64,000 nucleotides of DNA from Portunus trituberculatus (taxonomy: Eukaryota; Arthropoda; Malacostraca; Decapoda; Portunidae): the NCBI RefSeq assembly GCF_017591435.1, contig NC_059289.1, forward strand, positions 10,463,426-10,527,425, read 5' to 3'. Position 1 is the stretch's first letter. Each line of letters starts with the position of its first letter. Shown here piece by piece: positions 1 through 18,192 of this stretch. A program made the position numbers and the translations under genes. The notes beneath the pieces are model-generated. The model was given only the letters and a program-made list of their open reading frames with translations. It was not told the origin of the DNA and ran no database searches.

Positions 1-40
1 GCCGCTAATCGTCTCTGTGGCCTTGGAAAAATCATGGTAA

Positions 41-1298
<1,258 letters not shown>

Positions 1299-1525
1299 AT
1301 GGATAGGTGAGCAAATGTGGGAATGAGAGAGCGAAAGAGGTGAGGTGAAGGGAAGATAAAAGGAAGAGGGCTGAGTGAATTACCAACGGATTGAATAGAG
1401 GAGCGCAGGGACAGGTGCGTGGAAAGGTGATTAGCACCAAATGTACGTAAAGTGTGAGGGGAACGATAACAATGAAAACTGAATTAGCGAGAAATAAAGA
1501 GACGCAGATGATGGCGGAAGAGAAA

Positions 1526-3850
<2,325 letters not shown>

Positions 3851-4256
3851 CCTGTTCAACAAACATAACTTCACCCTGAAAGAAAGAATGTAGTAAGACC
3901 CAGCCAGTGTCGCTTCATTCCTCGTGACTGGCGGGTTATTTTCTGCTAGACTCAGCGGAACGGGACACATTACTTTTCCGCTTCTAGTTGAGGCAAAAGG
4001 GCGACGTTCTTTTGTCTCCCAGTGCCCGCGGGAGACCTTCTACTCTGACACATGTAGCACCAAACAATGTAGCACTGGTGTCCCATTCATTCAGCTCCGC
4101 CACGCCCATTTTCACCTAACTTCCTTGTCCTTCTGCCTGTCTATTTGTCTCCCTTTCCTCCTCTCTGCGTCACGTTAAGAGCAAAGAGGAGAAAAGTTAT
4201 CAATGGGAAGGTGCACGAGCCAAGCCGCCTTATGAAGTTACATAACGCCTACGCTG

Positions 4257-4259
<3 letters not shown>

Positions 4260-4325
<66 letters not shown>

Positions 4326-5877
4326 GGGGAATATGAATTTAAACAAACTTTTGATAACTTTTTGGAGGTGTGAGGAAGAGAAGGTGGGAGGTCGATGTAG
4401 TGTGTCATGACGTTGTCCTTTCTTTTTTTCTTCTTCTTCTTCGTCCAATTCTTTTCTTCCTATTTCCTCCTCTTCGTAATTTATCATATTTTTTTCTTCT
4501 TTCTTCCTTCGTATTTGCTTTCCTTTCTATTTTTCAGTGATATTTTCCGCCGCCGCCGCCTCCTCCTCCTCCTCCTCCTCCTCCTCCTCCTCCTCCTCCT
4601 CCTCCTCCTTCCTCTCCTCCTTTTCCTCTTCCTCTTCCTCTTCCTCCTCCTCCTCTCCTTCATTCCTTCTAATCCTCTTCCTTTCTTCCAGTCAAATTTT
4701 TCCTTTCGTTGGCTTATTTTGATTATCTTTTCCTTCACCTCCTTCACTAAAAACAAAGAACAGAGGCCACACTCGAAGGGAGACTTCATAGACACAGCCG
4801 GAACATAAGTAATTGGTATCTAAGACTGTAGCAGTAACATTTGTTTAACCTCTTCAGTGCCATGACGTATTAGTATATTCATTCTGCTTACTATTTGGTG
4901 ATTTTAAACAGCTTTAGAAACTTATGTAGGGAATTAAAATAGTGAAGATTCTAGCCATTAATCTTCTGACCGCCATAAACTCTTTCTAATGTCAATAAAG
5001 TGGCCTAATCGTACACGATTATCAAAGTAAAAATGTGTCCCAGTTTTGAAGGCGCTAAGCTCTTCAGTACCATGACGTGCTTGTATATTCATTCTGCTTA
5101 CTATTTTGTGATTTTATACAGCTTCAAAAACTTATGTGGGGGATTAAAATAGTGAAGACTGTGGCCATTTATCTTCTGACCTCCATAGACTCTTTCTAAT
5201 GTCAATAAAATGGTCTAATCACATCCAAAACTCAAACAAAAAATGTGTCCCAGTACTGAAGGGGTTAAAACTCTACTTTCTTCACCATTACCTTCGTGAA
5301 AACTCACAAAAAAAAGTCTTGTTTGTTTTCTTTTTGTATTTCCCTGGAGTCGTCTTCCGCATCCACCAACTCCTCCTCCTCCTCCTCCTCCTCCTCCTCC
5401 TCTTCCTCGTCCTGAGTTCTGCTTCTTTACGATGGAATTACTGTCATCATTCTGTAACGTTCTGGATAAGTATAATGGTAATGATGATGATGATGAAGTG
5501 GTGGTGGTGGTGGTGGTGGTGGTGGTAGTAGGGTGGTGGTGGTGGTGGTGGTGGTGGTAGTAGCGGTGGTGGTGGTGGTATAAGATATGACTCCTTTTTT
5601 TTTCTTTCCTCTCCTCTTATCCTTGTCTTGAGTGCGTATCATGACTTTTCTCTTATTTTTCACTTGTTTTTGTGTCCTCTCGCTGTTATCTTCGCTCTTA
5701 TCAATTTTCTCTCGTTTCCTAATCCTTTTTACCTCTCTCGACTTTTCAGATTACTTATCTCTACGTGTTCACTTTTTTCTCTTATTTTTCTATTCTTTTC
5801 TCCTTAACATACTTTTTCTACTACATTACTCACAAACGTACTTAATATCCTTGCCTCGTAGCCTTTTCTGACACCTT

Positions 5878-5955
<78 letters not shown>

Positions 5956-6087
5956 CCCTAAACATTTCACTCTCTTCCGTCACACTCAAAACTTTCTCCC
6001 TCTTTCTCTCCTATTCCAGCGCAGAACATCATTCTTTCCACTCCCTAAATTAAGTTTCCTCTCTCCCTTTTCCCCATGATAGAAACA

Positions 6088-6175
<88 letters not shown>

Positions 6176-6388
6176 CTCTCTCTCTCTACTCACTCTCTTC
6201 TCTCCTTTCCTTTTCTGGAGTCCTTGGCGTCGTCTTTCTTTCCCTATCCTTCATCTTTCACACTCTAAAAGCCATTATTTCCTTTTTCCACTCCCATACC
6301 TTCCCCTTTCTTCTTCCACGGGACACTACCAAGTCATCAAAGTCAGTGAGTTATTGCCCCCATCATTCGCTCTCTCCCTCTCCCCCCC

Positions 6389-6472
<84 letters not shown>

Positions 6473-6611
6473 GCCTCCGTTTCGAACCATCGCTTTCCTT
6501 CACCCACCTGTGTGTTCCCTCGGGAGCCTCGCACCTGCCATGGCCCGCCCAGCATTACCAGGGTGATGTTAGTGGAGAGGGCGAGACGGGGAGGGAGTCG
6601 GGAGCTATTAA

Positions 6612-6686
<75 letters not shown>

Positions 6687-6935
6687 GTGGAGGGAAAAGG
6701 AGAGGTGCTGCCACGGCTAATCGGTAGATGCAAACTTCTTAACGAGAGATAGATATGAAAGATTTACTAACGTGTTAAGATGAGGCCAGGGTCGTCAACC
6801 TTTCCTCCTCCTTCTCTTCCTCCTTTTCCTCTTCTTCTTCTTCTTCCTCCTCTTCCTCCTCCCTTCTTCTTCTTCTTCTTCCTCCTCCTCCTCCTCCTCC
6901 TCCTCCTCCTCCTCCTCCTCCTCCTCTTATTATTA
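4260..6935. repeat. Microsatellite cluster: (CT)n, (TCC)n, (GGT)n, (GA)n
   Basis: Arrays: (CT)n 4260-4321, 5880-5950, 6090-6171 and 6391-6472; (CCG)(TCC)n 4547-4657; (CTC)n 5370-5405; (ATG)(GTG)n 5478-5580; (GA)n 6616-6682; (TTC)(TCC)n 6806-6927. Apart from the MITE dimer at 4849-5264 the sequence is unique non-coding. Confidence 0.95.
4849..5264. mobile_element. TTAA-flanked MITE, tandem dimer (piggyBac-like)
   Basis: Two head-to-tail copies of a roughly 205-bp unit (4849-about 5055 and about 5057-5264) share blocks such as ATTCATTCTGCTTACTATTT and CTCTTTCTAATGTCAATAAA. The dimer starts CCTCTTCAGTGCCATGACG and ends GTCCCAGTACTGAAGGGG, an inverted repeat, with TTAA on both outer sides (4845-4848, 5265-5268). 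A TTAA target and CC-starting ends suggest a piggyBac-type mobiliser. A third single copy lies at 55583-55787. Confidence 0.75.
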
Positions 6936-7395
6936 TCATTTATTATTCCCTCACTCTTTTTTCAGGATGATAAAGGCAGCGGGGTTCTGAAGCGACTGTT
7001 GGACACACTTTTTCGCTCACCTCAGACTGTTTGTGTTGTGAGGGGCTGCTACGCACACTAAAAAGAATGAATAAATGAATACTAAATACAAGTAAGGGAA
7101 AGTGGTAAAAAGTGATTTCTTTTTCTTGTCGTACATATTCAGTGAAGGAAAATTATAATCTGAGTACTTGGCAAACGCAGAAATAAATGCACATGAAAAC
7201 GAACATATATCAATTCGATGGCAAAAAGTCTTAAACCGTCCGGAAAAAGAAGAGGAGAGGAAAGGAGAGCAGAGGAGAGGAGAGGAAGGGAGGAAGGAAA
7301 GGAGGAAGGAAGGGAGGTTAGGTAAGAAGACAGGTAGGAAGGGGAACCAAAAGTTAAGTAGGGTACAAATGGGGAATGTCCCAAGGGAAATACAT

Positions 7396-7398
<3 letters not shown>

Positions 7399-7482
<84 letters not shown>

Positions 7483-7644
7483 GAGTGATGTGTAAGTACA
7501 TAAACAAAGGAACTGATCAAATGTTTTCTTTAGTAGAAAAATAAGTGCAAGCTGAGAGAGATGAAGATAATCACTGAAAACAAAGGAAGATGAAAGAACA
7601 TAAACCTTAAGTAGAGATCAGTGAGATATGTAGAAACGATAGAA

Positions 7645-7715
<71 letters not shown>

Positions 7716-8344
7716 TCACTGAGTGGCAGGAAGGATCTGTCCTCAAGCACTTAGTTCGGCCCCAATCCCGGGGTCCGGATTAACCAGTTGCGAGGAGACA
7801 CGAACACCAGCACGGATTTACACGGCTACCGACACCTCACTTGCCCGTCCATTAGTGCGGCCAACCGGGAAATTAAAACGGCTCGCGTAACGGTGAGGAA
7901 ACTTGATGGCAATATATCTTAAACTTTGTCTATTTTTTTCTTTCGTATTTGGTATCTTCTCCTCTTGCGTGTTTCGTGCGGGAAATTATATTCACTCTAA
8001 TGGTACGGAAAGAAGGAGGAGGAGGAGGAGGAGTGATTATAGGTGTAATTGTAGTAGAAATAGTAGTAATAATAGTAGTAGTAATAATAGGAGGAGGAAG
8101 AGGAGGAGGAGGAGGAGGAGGAGGAGGAGGAGGAGGAGGAGGAGGAGATTGAGGGGATGAGTGACAATAGCAGTAATTGTAGTAGTACTAATAATAGTGG
8201 TAATAATAATAGGAGGAGGAGGAGGAGGAGGAGGAGGAGGAGGAGGAGGAGGAGGAGGAGGAGGAGGAGGAGGAGGAGGAGGAGGAGGAGGAGGAGAGGA
8301 GGAGGAGGAGGAGGAGGAGGAGGAGGACGAGGAGGAGGAGGAGA
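7399..8344. repeat. Microsatellite cluster: (AT)n, (CT)n, (GGA)n
   Basis: Arrays: (AT)n 7399-7477; (CT)n 7649-7712; (GGA)n 8012-8033, 8091-8148 and 8211-8344. The GGA tracts are long homopurine runs able to form triplex or G-rich structures. 7713-7990 is unique sequence with no recognisable gene. Confidence 0.95.
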
Positions 8345-8530
8345 AGGAGAAAAATGAAAGGCTGAAAGGAAGAGCAAACAGCAGCAAACCTATTGGACCT
8401 CGAGGGACCGTGAGTGGGAACCCTTTCGCATAGTACAATGAAAGAAACCTGGATGGCATAGACGAAGGAGGAACAGAAGAGGAAGAGAGGAGCAGGAGTA
8501 TCAAAACGCCAGGAAAGGGAAGGAGCATCT

Positions 8531-9062
8531 ATCTATTTATCTGACTTTACGTACGGTTCACATGTATCGCGGCGGTTCCATTCGTACGGTTCTTTTAGGC
8601 AGCAGAATCAAAAGTTTTTCGTCTTGTCAACTCCTCTCCACTGATTGACTGTCTTCAGCCTCTTTCTCGCCGCCGCAGTGTTGCATCTCTTGCAATCTTC
8701 TACGGCTATTTTCATGTCAATTGCTCCTCCAATCTTGCTAACTACATGTCTCTCCTCTCTACCCTCGCTGCACAAAACTTTCTTCTTCCTCTTACCCCTA
8801 CTCTTTCCATCTCTCTAATTCGAGAAGTAACCAGTGTTCTCTGTCATTCATCGCTTTCCCTGGTAAACTCTGGAACTCCCTGTCTGCTTCTGTATTTCCA
8901 CCTTCCTATGACATGAATTCTTTCAAGAGGAAGGTCTCAAGACACTTAAACTTCAATTTCTGATGATTCTCTTAACATCTGTTTTATGACGAGCACCCAG
9001 CAGCATTTTTCCTTCTTTTTGTTTCCCTTGGCCAGTGACTCTCATACATACAAAAAGACTTA
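8531..9062 (+). mobile_element. LINE 3' end fragment
   Basis: The C-terminal end of a non-LTR retrotransposon ORF is readable before TGA near 8962: PGKLWNSLSASVFPPSYDMN then SFKRKVSRHLNFNF. Upstream the frame is broken, but residues such as CLQPLSRRRSVASLAIFYGY are recoverable. The block at about 8640-8760 is homologous to the minus-strand remnant at 36015-36150, so both derive from one family. It is 5'-truncated, as is usual for LINEs, with about 100 bp of 3' untranslated sequence. Confidence 0.75.
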
Positions 9063-9645
9063 GAAAGACTCTGGCCTGCATCTAAGAAAACATTTTCTTT
9101 CCATGTTGAACCGAAAAACAAGAAGCAACACTGTGGCGCGTCACGGGAGAGTCAGTGCTCTGGTGACGAAGGAACCACCTCCTTTATGCTGGGTGTCCTG
9201 CAGGCCTTGCATTTAGATTTCAAAATTAGGGGTGACTTTACGAAAAAAGAAAATCAAGTCTTGTTTCAATGGAATGGAGAGAAAAAAGGAATGAAGGAGA
9301 GGTGAGAGAGCAGGATGGAGGGAGGTATTAAGGAAAGTTGAGAGGGAAGGCTTTAGGATGAGATAGGAGAGGAGGTGGAATACTAAGAATCGAAATTTGT
9401 GATAATGGAAATAGAAAAGACGAGAAGGTGGATAACGAAACATTTATAGAAAGGACTGACCAATGTAAAGAACCAATGTAAAGAACCAATGTAAAGAAAG
9501 AGGAAAAAAAAAAAGAATATGGCAGAAACAAAGTAAAAGAAATGGAGGAGAAACACAGGAACGGACAAAAAATAGAGAGAGGAATTTGGAGAGGAATGAG
9601 TGGATTGAATGAAAAGACAGGAGGGGACACACGCACACGCACACG

Positions 9646-10477
<832 letters not shown>

Positions 10478-11029
10478 TTTATTTAATATATTAACCCTGT
10501 CTCAGTAGACAGGTTTTTCTGAGGATCACTTTAGTGGGGGCGTCTTTGTACTCCCTCCAGCTTTACTTAAGCCGAACTGGTGCTGAGAAATAGAGTCTTG
10601 GAAAGTATTTAGAGCCTGAGGGATTCTGAGACTTCAAACTTAACGGCCAATATACAAAAATCTTCAAATCTTCTGCTCTCTTATCTTACACCCTCCTTAC
10701 ACTCTTGTTTACCTTCAAAGCGAGCTGTAGACGAGGGAAAGGAGACGCTGGGACTGAATGGCTAGATGTTGTAGAAAAGAAAGGAAGAAAAACGAAAGAT
10801 AATGGGAATGGAAGTAAGGGCGGGGTCGAAAGAGGGAAGGGAAGGACAGAGAAGAATGCTAAAGGAATGGGATTAGGGGACGGATAATGAGTGTACAAGA
10901 ACAAGAGAAGAGGACGTAAAGAAAGGGAATGCCAGTTAGCTCGGGAATATAGAAGGGTCACACAAGGAACAGGAAGTGAACGGAGAAGCAAAGAACAAAT
11001 AGAAAAAGAGGAAAAGAGAAAATAGTATC

Positions 11030-11033
<4 letters not shown>

Positions 11034-11104
<71 letters not shown>

Positions 11105-11555
11105 ATCACCAGGTAGGTAGCACACGTTTTCTTTTTCTTTTTTTTCACACCTTCCCTCCTGCCTCCAAAACCTGTCTTTTTCTAAGCCTCTTCTATTATT
11201 TACCTAAATTCCTTTCTCTTTAATTTCCTTTCCCTTTTTCTCCGCCACCACCTCCAATAACTCCTCCTCCTCCTCCTCCTCCTCCTCCTCCTCCTCTTCC
11301 TCCTCCTCCTCCTCCTCCTGCTCTTCATCCTCCTCTTCCTCTTCTATCTCCTCCTTTTCCTCTTCTTCCCTCTTCTTCTCTTCGTCCCTTTCTTCTTTAA
11401 CCTCAGCTACAGAAGTTGAATGTTTTGCAAATTTATGTTCAAAAGAAATTTATACTTTATGGTGTCTATAAACACATTTGGCAGCGCGAAGGAAAGTTGT
11501 GCATTATATTAAATTATATGCAAGGTTTCCCTCGTGTGTGTTTATGTGCAATGAA

Positions 11556-11614
<59 letters not shown>
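11034..11614. repeat. Microsatellite cluster: (GT)n, (TCC)n, (CT)n
   Basis: Arrays: (GT)n 11034-11101, (TCC)n 11262-11330 and (CT)n 11562-11614. Flanking 10490-11030 and 11615-12520 show no recognisable gene. Confidence 0.95.
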
Positions 11615-11617
<3 letters not shown>

Positions 11618-12522
11618 CTAGATATATATGAGTTACAGTTCACCTAATACCAACATTTCATAACTTTCGCTGAAGATAACAATATTAGTGTTGACCAGCA
11701 TCACACCTTCCCTAGCGCAGCACCATCACTCGTGTCTAGTGACAGTCTCGTTCGCTTTTTTAAATTGGTGTAACGTTGCTGTCAAGGATGTTTCTGATGC
11801 ACACGTCAGATCTTACAGGTTTTCGAATTGTCAGTGGTGTTGCTGGGTCTTTCTGTGTGACGGTTTTCATCCACCAGCAGACAGTTGACTAGTGTCTTAT
11901 GGCTGCCTTGGTCTGTAGGTGACGCCCACGCTTTACTACTTAACTAGGCGACATCTTCTTTTGAGTATCTCCAACACCTAGATATCAACTGTTTATATAT
12001 TTTTTTTTCTAATTCTTCCTCACTACTCGTTAATCTGGATGAACTACAAGAAAGAAATTCATTATTTTCTCCCTAAATTTTCCATATGTAATGATTGTGG
12101 TTACTTTTCAGATTACTCTAAGATTACAATTTGAAGTAAAGTATCAGGAATACCTACAATAATTGATGAAACCACTTGAGTCTTACTGATGCTTCACGCT
12201 CACCATCCTTCTTTGCGATCCAAGTTGGCGCCTTCATTCTAGTACGTAGCGGGAGACGGTCGCCCTTCGTACTGGTGTTGGAAATAAGCTGCTCAAACAA
12301 CTCTGGTTCGGTCTTCTCATACGTCTGACTTTGAAGCTTTAAATGACTTTTCACTTAACGCATCTGATGAAAGTTGACAGAGAGCATTGGGTGGTGACGC
12401 TGGTAAAATGTGATAACACTTTATTACCTCGGGAGTGATGTTCTGGAAGTGGAACGGTCTCCGTGACGGCAAAGCAGTTTCTACACAGGATTCCTTGAAG
12501 GGAGGACGGCTTGATGGACATA

Positions 12523-12930
12523 CGGTGTGCTCCTGTGTCGGTAGAATTGTCTGTCACCTGTTTCTTTCTACGGTTTGTTCTGGGACACTGTCGCGTGATC
12601 ATCTTCATTGTATAATCACTATTTTCTTCTTTATTTCAAACTGTTTCTTCATGGCAATAAAGTGTGATCCTGTGTCGGCAGAATTCTGTCACCTGTTTCT
12701 TTCTACGGTTTGTTCCGAGTCACCGTCACGTGACCCTCATTTTATAACCACCCTTTTAATTATTTCAAACTGTTTCTTCATGGCAATAAACAGTGCGCTC
12801 CTGAGTCAGCAGAATTATTCATAACCTGTTTCTTTCTACGGTTTGTTCTGAGTCACCATCGCGTGATCCTCATTTTATAATCACTGTTTTAATTATTTCA
12901 AACTGTTTCTTCATAGCAATAATACAAGAT
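12523..12930. repeat. Three tandem copies of a roughly 125-140 bp unit
   Basis: Each copy contains CACCTGTTTCTTTCTACGGT, a CGTGATC/CGTGACC motif and TTTCAAACTGTTTCTTCAT followed by GGCAATAA. Copies begin near 12523, 12659 and 12789 and are diverged. Just downstream, 12956-13010 holds a short duplication of GATGGCTGGATGGTTGGATG. Open frames across it are short and not conserved between copies. Confidence 0.8.
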
Positions 12931-13041
12931 GCGCATAATGCAGCGGTCACGGCAATGGCTGGATGGTTGGATGGTGCAGGCGATGGCTGGATGGTTGGAT
13001 GGTGGAATGGCAGTGACGGGAGAGAGGAACATGATTCTCTA

Positions 13042-13262
13042 GGCCGCCGTGGTACAGTGGAACCATGCGCACTTTGGGGTCCGAGGGGTCTCCAAGCGCA
13101 CGGGTTCGAATCCTGTCCACGGTCCGAGTGTAGGTTGGGCTTCCTCACTCGCGGCAACGGTTTCCTAGCGGGTGGGCTTTGAGATAGGAGATACCCCAAA
13201 AATTATCCCCTTTAGCCCATAAATTCCCGTGAAAAGCCCACATGGTATTAATAGAAAAAAAA
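13042..13262 (+). mobile_element. tRNA-derived SINE with A-rich tail
   Basis: The head reads GCCGTGGTACAGTGGAACC (A box) and GGGTTCGAATCCTGTCC (B box) spaced as in a tRNA. It is followed by a conserved-looking body (GGCTTTGAGATAGGAGATAC, CCCATAAATTCCCGTGAAAA) and an A-rich tail at 13253-13262. A functional tRNA gene is unlikely because the acceptor stem does not close and the body continues for 140 bases. Confidence 0.75.
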
Positions 13263-13414
13263 GGAACGGACAACAAATTATTCCTGCCACAAGTTCCACT
13301 CCTGCTTTATGAAGTCTGACGATTTTCCTTCTTTCGAAATTCGTGAGAAAAATTAAGATTTCATATAGAGAGCGAATAGCGAATATTTATTACTTCCAAA
13401 AATAAAACATTATT

Positions 13415-13418
<4 letters not shown>

Positions 13419-13462
<44 letters not shown>

Positions 13463-13499
13463 TTTCCTCCAGCATTCTTACTTTCCATTTTTTTTACCA

Positions 13500-13562
<63 letters not shown>

Positions 13563-14388
13563 TTTCTCGACACTGCATTCCTCTTTCTGACACCTCTTTC
13601 CTCCTTCATTCTTCACCTGACACCTCCAACCCTCTTCCCTCCAGCCATCCTTCCCTCCTCTACTCACACTCCTCATCTTTCTCCTCCCTCCCATCTTACT
13701 CTTTTCTCCTTTTTTCTCTTTTTAATTAAGGTCATTTAATTAAGTTTGAAGAGCATTGATTTTTTTTTTCCTTCATTCATCTATTTTGTTTACTTTCTCT
13801 CCTCTTCAATAGAGTATCATGTTTATTTATCTATTTTTTTTCTTCTTTCTCCCTCTCTCTCTTTCTCTTCCAAGGTTTGTTTATGTTCCTCTTTGATCTC
13901 TTTCTCTCTTTACTTTGGTTCAATGAGACGTTTGTTTTTATTCACTAATTCGCATCACATCTAGTTTTTTTTATTTTCATTTCTTTCTATTTTTTTTTTT
14001 TTTTTTTTTTTCCTTTTCAGCTTTCAATGTTTCGTTTTGTTTTCTTCGCTTCAGATTTCTCTCTTATCTGAAAATTCACTCAAGTTTTCTGTCAAACATT
14101 CGGGGCACATTTCCTTTCCACGTCTCATTCACACGTCTTTCACAGTGGATTCATCTCTCCTCTTTTATTTTATTATTTTTTTTTGCCTTTTTCCTCTTGT
14201 TCTCCCTCCTCTTCGTTCTTCTCTTTCTATTTCTTTTTTTTCTCTTATTTTTGTTGTTATTGTTCTGTTTCTACTTTCTTCTATTTTTTTTTTTTTTGTG
14301 GCTGTTATTACTGTTGTTACTCGTGTTCTTTTCTTTATTTCTACCATTATTCATACCATTATTTTTCACTACTACTATCACCTATCAT

Positions 14389-14433
<45 letters not shown>

Positions 14434-14437
14434 AACA

Positions 14438-14475
<38 letters not shown>

Positions 14476-14551
14476 AACTACTACTACAACAACAACTACT
14501 ATTACTACTACTACTACTACTACTACTAAAGCTACTACTACTACTACCAAA

Positions 14552-14588
<37 letters not shown>

Positions 14589-14749
14589 GCTCCACATGAT
14601 AGAGAGGAGCTGATAGTGACTGAATAAAGATAAAATAAGACCATTAACGCAACCTTCAGAGAGAGAGAGAGTACGTTTCATGTCTTAATGGGTCACTCAG
14701 CACTATCTTACCAATTTTTATCTAATTCTTATTCATGTCCATTTTATCT

Positions 14750-14819
<70 letters not shown>

Positions 14820-15299
14820 CTTCTTGTTCTTTTTCATTTGTTTGTTTCTCGTCCTTTTCTTTATTTCTTTCCTGTGGTATTTTTTTTATTCTTCTTCTCG
14901 TGTTGTTTTTTCCTCTTCCTCATCCTTCTTCCTCTTTTCTTCGTCCTTACCTTCCTCATTTTTCTTCCCTTCTTTATTTCAACATCTAATTTTCTTCCTT
15001 TTCATCTTGTTTTCCTTTTTCCTCCTCCTCCTCCTCCGCCTCTCCCTCTTCCTCCTTTTACTTCAATATCTTATTGTCCCTCCTTTTCATCTTGCTTTCC
15101 TCCTCCTCCTCCTTCTCCTCCTCCTCCTCCTCCTCCTCCTCCTCTTCTTCTTCCTCCTCCTTCCTCCTCTTCCCGCCTGAGCGAAAACTTCCTTCTCGGA
15201 TAATCTTCATAAAAAAAAATGAGGGTTTTTCTTCCCGTTAAGTCACGATGTCTCATTTTCCTTCCACGCACCGGAGGCAGATATCTCTCTCCTATTTCC

Positions 15300-15371
<72 letters not shown>

Positions 15372-15686
15372 CTGTCCTCCTTTCCTCCATCTCACCTTCA
15401 CCCTTCCCTTTTTTTCCCCTTTTTCTCTTAGTTTCTCTCTATATTTATTCGTTGAGTGCTGAGAGATTATTGTTAAGACATTATTGTTGATGTTGTTATT
15501 ATCGCCGTTGTTGTTGTTGTTGTTGTTGTTGTTAATATGGTTGGTTCAATTTTGTCAATTTATTTCGGCGTTGTTTACATTTGTCATCCTCAATCGTCTG
15601 TGTTTGTCTTCATTCTTCCTCTTGCCGCCAATAATCCAATACCCTGCTTTCCATATTGTTGAAATAAAAACTAATATATTCTTTTT

Positions 15687-15757
<71 letters not shown>

Positions 15758-16214
15758 ATCTATTATCTTTTTATATTCACTTCATTTTTCTTCCTCGTCC
15801 AGTCTTTGCGTTTGCCTTATTTTTATTCTCTTCTTATCTTTCCATCATTTATTATTAATTTTTCCAATCTCTTCTTTGTTTCGTCACTCTCTTTATTCTC
15901 TTCTTATTTTTCCTCTTACGTCCGAGCTTCCACACTCGCGTCACAATATATCACTTGTTTTAATTTTTCTTGCCTCTCTCCCTCCATTCCTTCCTTCTTT
16001 CCTCTCGTTTATTTCTTTTATCTTCCTCTTATTTTTGCTCTCGTCTCTTCCACCACCTCCACCTCCTCCTCCTCCTCCTCCTCTTCTTCTTCCTCTTCCT
16101 TTCCTCATACTAATAAATTCCAGCATTGATATTAAAAGACAGTGAACATTACTTTACATTTACTTTTTTCTTTCTTTCTTTGCCTATAATTCATTTTGCT
16201 CTCCTCTCCTCTCC

Positions 16215-16254
<40 letters not shown>

Positions 16255-16407
16255 CCCCCCCACACACACACACACAAATGAAAACTGTAAACAATGATCA
16301 AAGTTTCCAATAAAGTCTTCTCCTGTCACCTTCCTCCAATACGTACAAGTTTGCCACCTATGTCTGCCTGTGTTTGTTTCGTTAGCCAGCGAGGTGATGA
16401 GAGAGCC

Positions 16408-16476
<69 letters not shown>
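13419..16476. repeat. Microsatellite cluster: (GA)n, (CT)n, (ACT)n, (TCC)n, (CA)n
   Basis: Arrays: (GA)n 13419-13458; (CT)n 13501-13560, 14751-14816, 15305-15369, 15690-15756 and 16219-16250; (ACT)n with interruptions 14390-14590; (TCC)n 15100-15165 and 16058-16084; (GTT)n 15504-15532; (CA)n 16259-16277 and 16410-16476. The DNA between is pyrimidine-rich and non-coding by appearance. Confidence 0.95.
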
Positions 16477-16477
<1 letters not shown>

Positions 16478-16499
16478 ATTACTAACTTGGGTACAACGT

Positions 16500-17700
16500 G
16501 TAGCTTTTCGTGAACCTTTGTCCGTGCATGCTAAATAATGAGGGAGACAAAAAAGAAAAAGAAAGTAAGAAAATTGCCAACACATTCTTCACTGCTGGAT
16601 TGTTTTTATATGTCGCTTTTTTTGTCGTTTGGTTTGTCTTGTCTTCATTAATTCTTCAGCTCTCGCCGCTGTACAGTAAAGAAGGCATAACTGTAACTGT
16701 TGTTTTTGCTCTTTTCTTATTTGGATTTCAGTACAAACGTTTGCACATCCTCCATTCTTACCACTACGACCCTTTTTTTTTCTCTCTCTCTCTCTTCCCA
16801 CGCACCTCCTCTACCCTCATCACATTACCCCCATGCGTAATCCATCTCCACCCACTCCCCACACCCCACAACCCGCCTTCTACCCTCACCAAACCATCCC
16901 AGACACACCAAACCACATGCAAATCCACCTTTACCGTAGTACAATGCATAACTGAAACTGCTCATGTTTCTGATTTGGATTTCACTTCAAACGTTTCATC
17001 ACTGCTGTTTTCTATCTATTTGCTATGCTATCCTATTTTCTACTTTCTATTTTCTATCTTACCTATTATTACTATCACTACAAGATTTTCACTAAACAAA
17101 CACCGCACTTAAAGCCACTATTCAGAAACGCCTTCCTCTCTCACCTCAATTTACCCAGGCCACAGAGACGACTAACCAGGTTTTCAAGACAGTTTCTCCT
17201 TATGATACACTAGAAAGCTTGCCAATCCATCACTTGAACCATAAAAATATCCCTGAAAACAAGAGTATCTTCAACTAAATCTTTGTTAAGTAGTGATGGT
17301 GACTGGTGAGAGAGCAAAGCGTTTCAGAATACGGACCTTACAATCACCGCTAGTCTGTCACCATCATCACCACTGTGGCAACTGTCAACGCTCGCACCGC
17401 CGCTGTTTCACCACCACCATATTGTATTCGCCACCACAACAACTACATTTACAAATTACTGCCACAAAAACGGTACGCACTATCCATCATTATCATTACT
17501 GCCATCACCAACGCACTGACTCGCCACTGCCGCCATCACCAGCACCACCACCGTCCATAAACCATCATCATCATCATCAACGTATAGTGACAAACATACG
17601 ACATTTCCCCACTCAGAAGAATGATGGAAGTAACACCTCGTTCTCTCGTCTTTCCTTCATCCCCCTTTTATTAATAAACAAAATGACACAAAAATTATCC

Positions 17701-17752
<52 letters not shown>

Positions 17753-17814
17753 CAAGCTAGCGACAGGAAAATATCATAAAACACCATATTTCAATGTATT
17801 ATACCCAACGCTGG

Positions 17815-17881
<67 letters not shown>

Positions 17882-18111
17882 CCAAATTTGTATCCACTAT
17901 CTAAATAAATGTTCGTCAGTTTTCGGCAACTCGCACGTGCACGGACTCCTTCATTTATTCATCCTTTTTCCTGGTAGCAGTTTGCCAATTTTCCCAATTT
18001 CGCGGCCGATGAGAGGCGTTAAAGCGCACGCGAAATGGCACGTCATCGGCCAGCCGCGTGATGCATCGAACAATATTTCACGCTCCCCATCACAGCAAAG
18101 GTTTTATCCAG

Positions 18112-18192
<81 letters not shown>

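Noticed and set aside
12154..12608. Minus-strand frames (KLQSQTYEKTEPELFEQLIS and following) that look protein-like
   Set aside because: Short, in two frames, partly within the tandem repeat, and I recognise no family. A decayed mobile element is possible but unsupported.
13042..13122. Functional tRNA gene
   Set aside because: A and B boxes are present but the acceptor stem does not close and a conserved SINE body with an A-rich tail follows.
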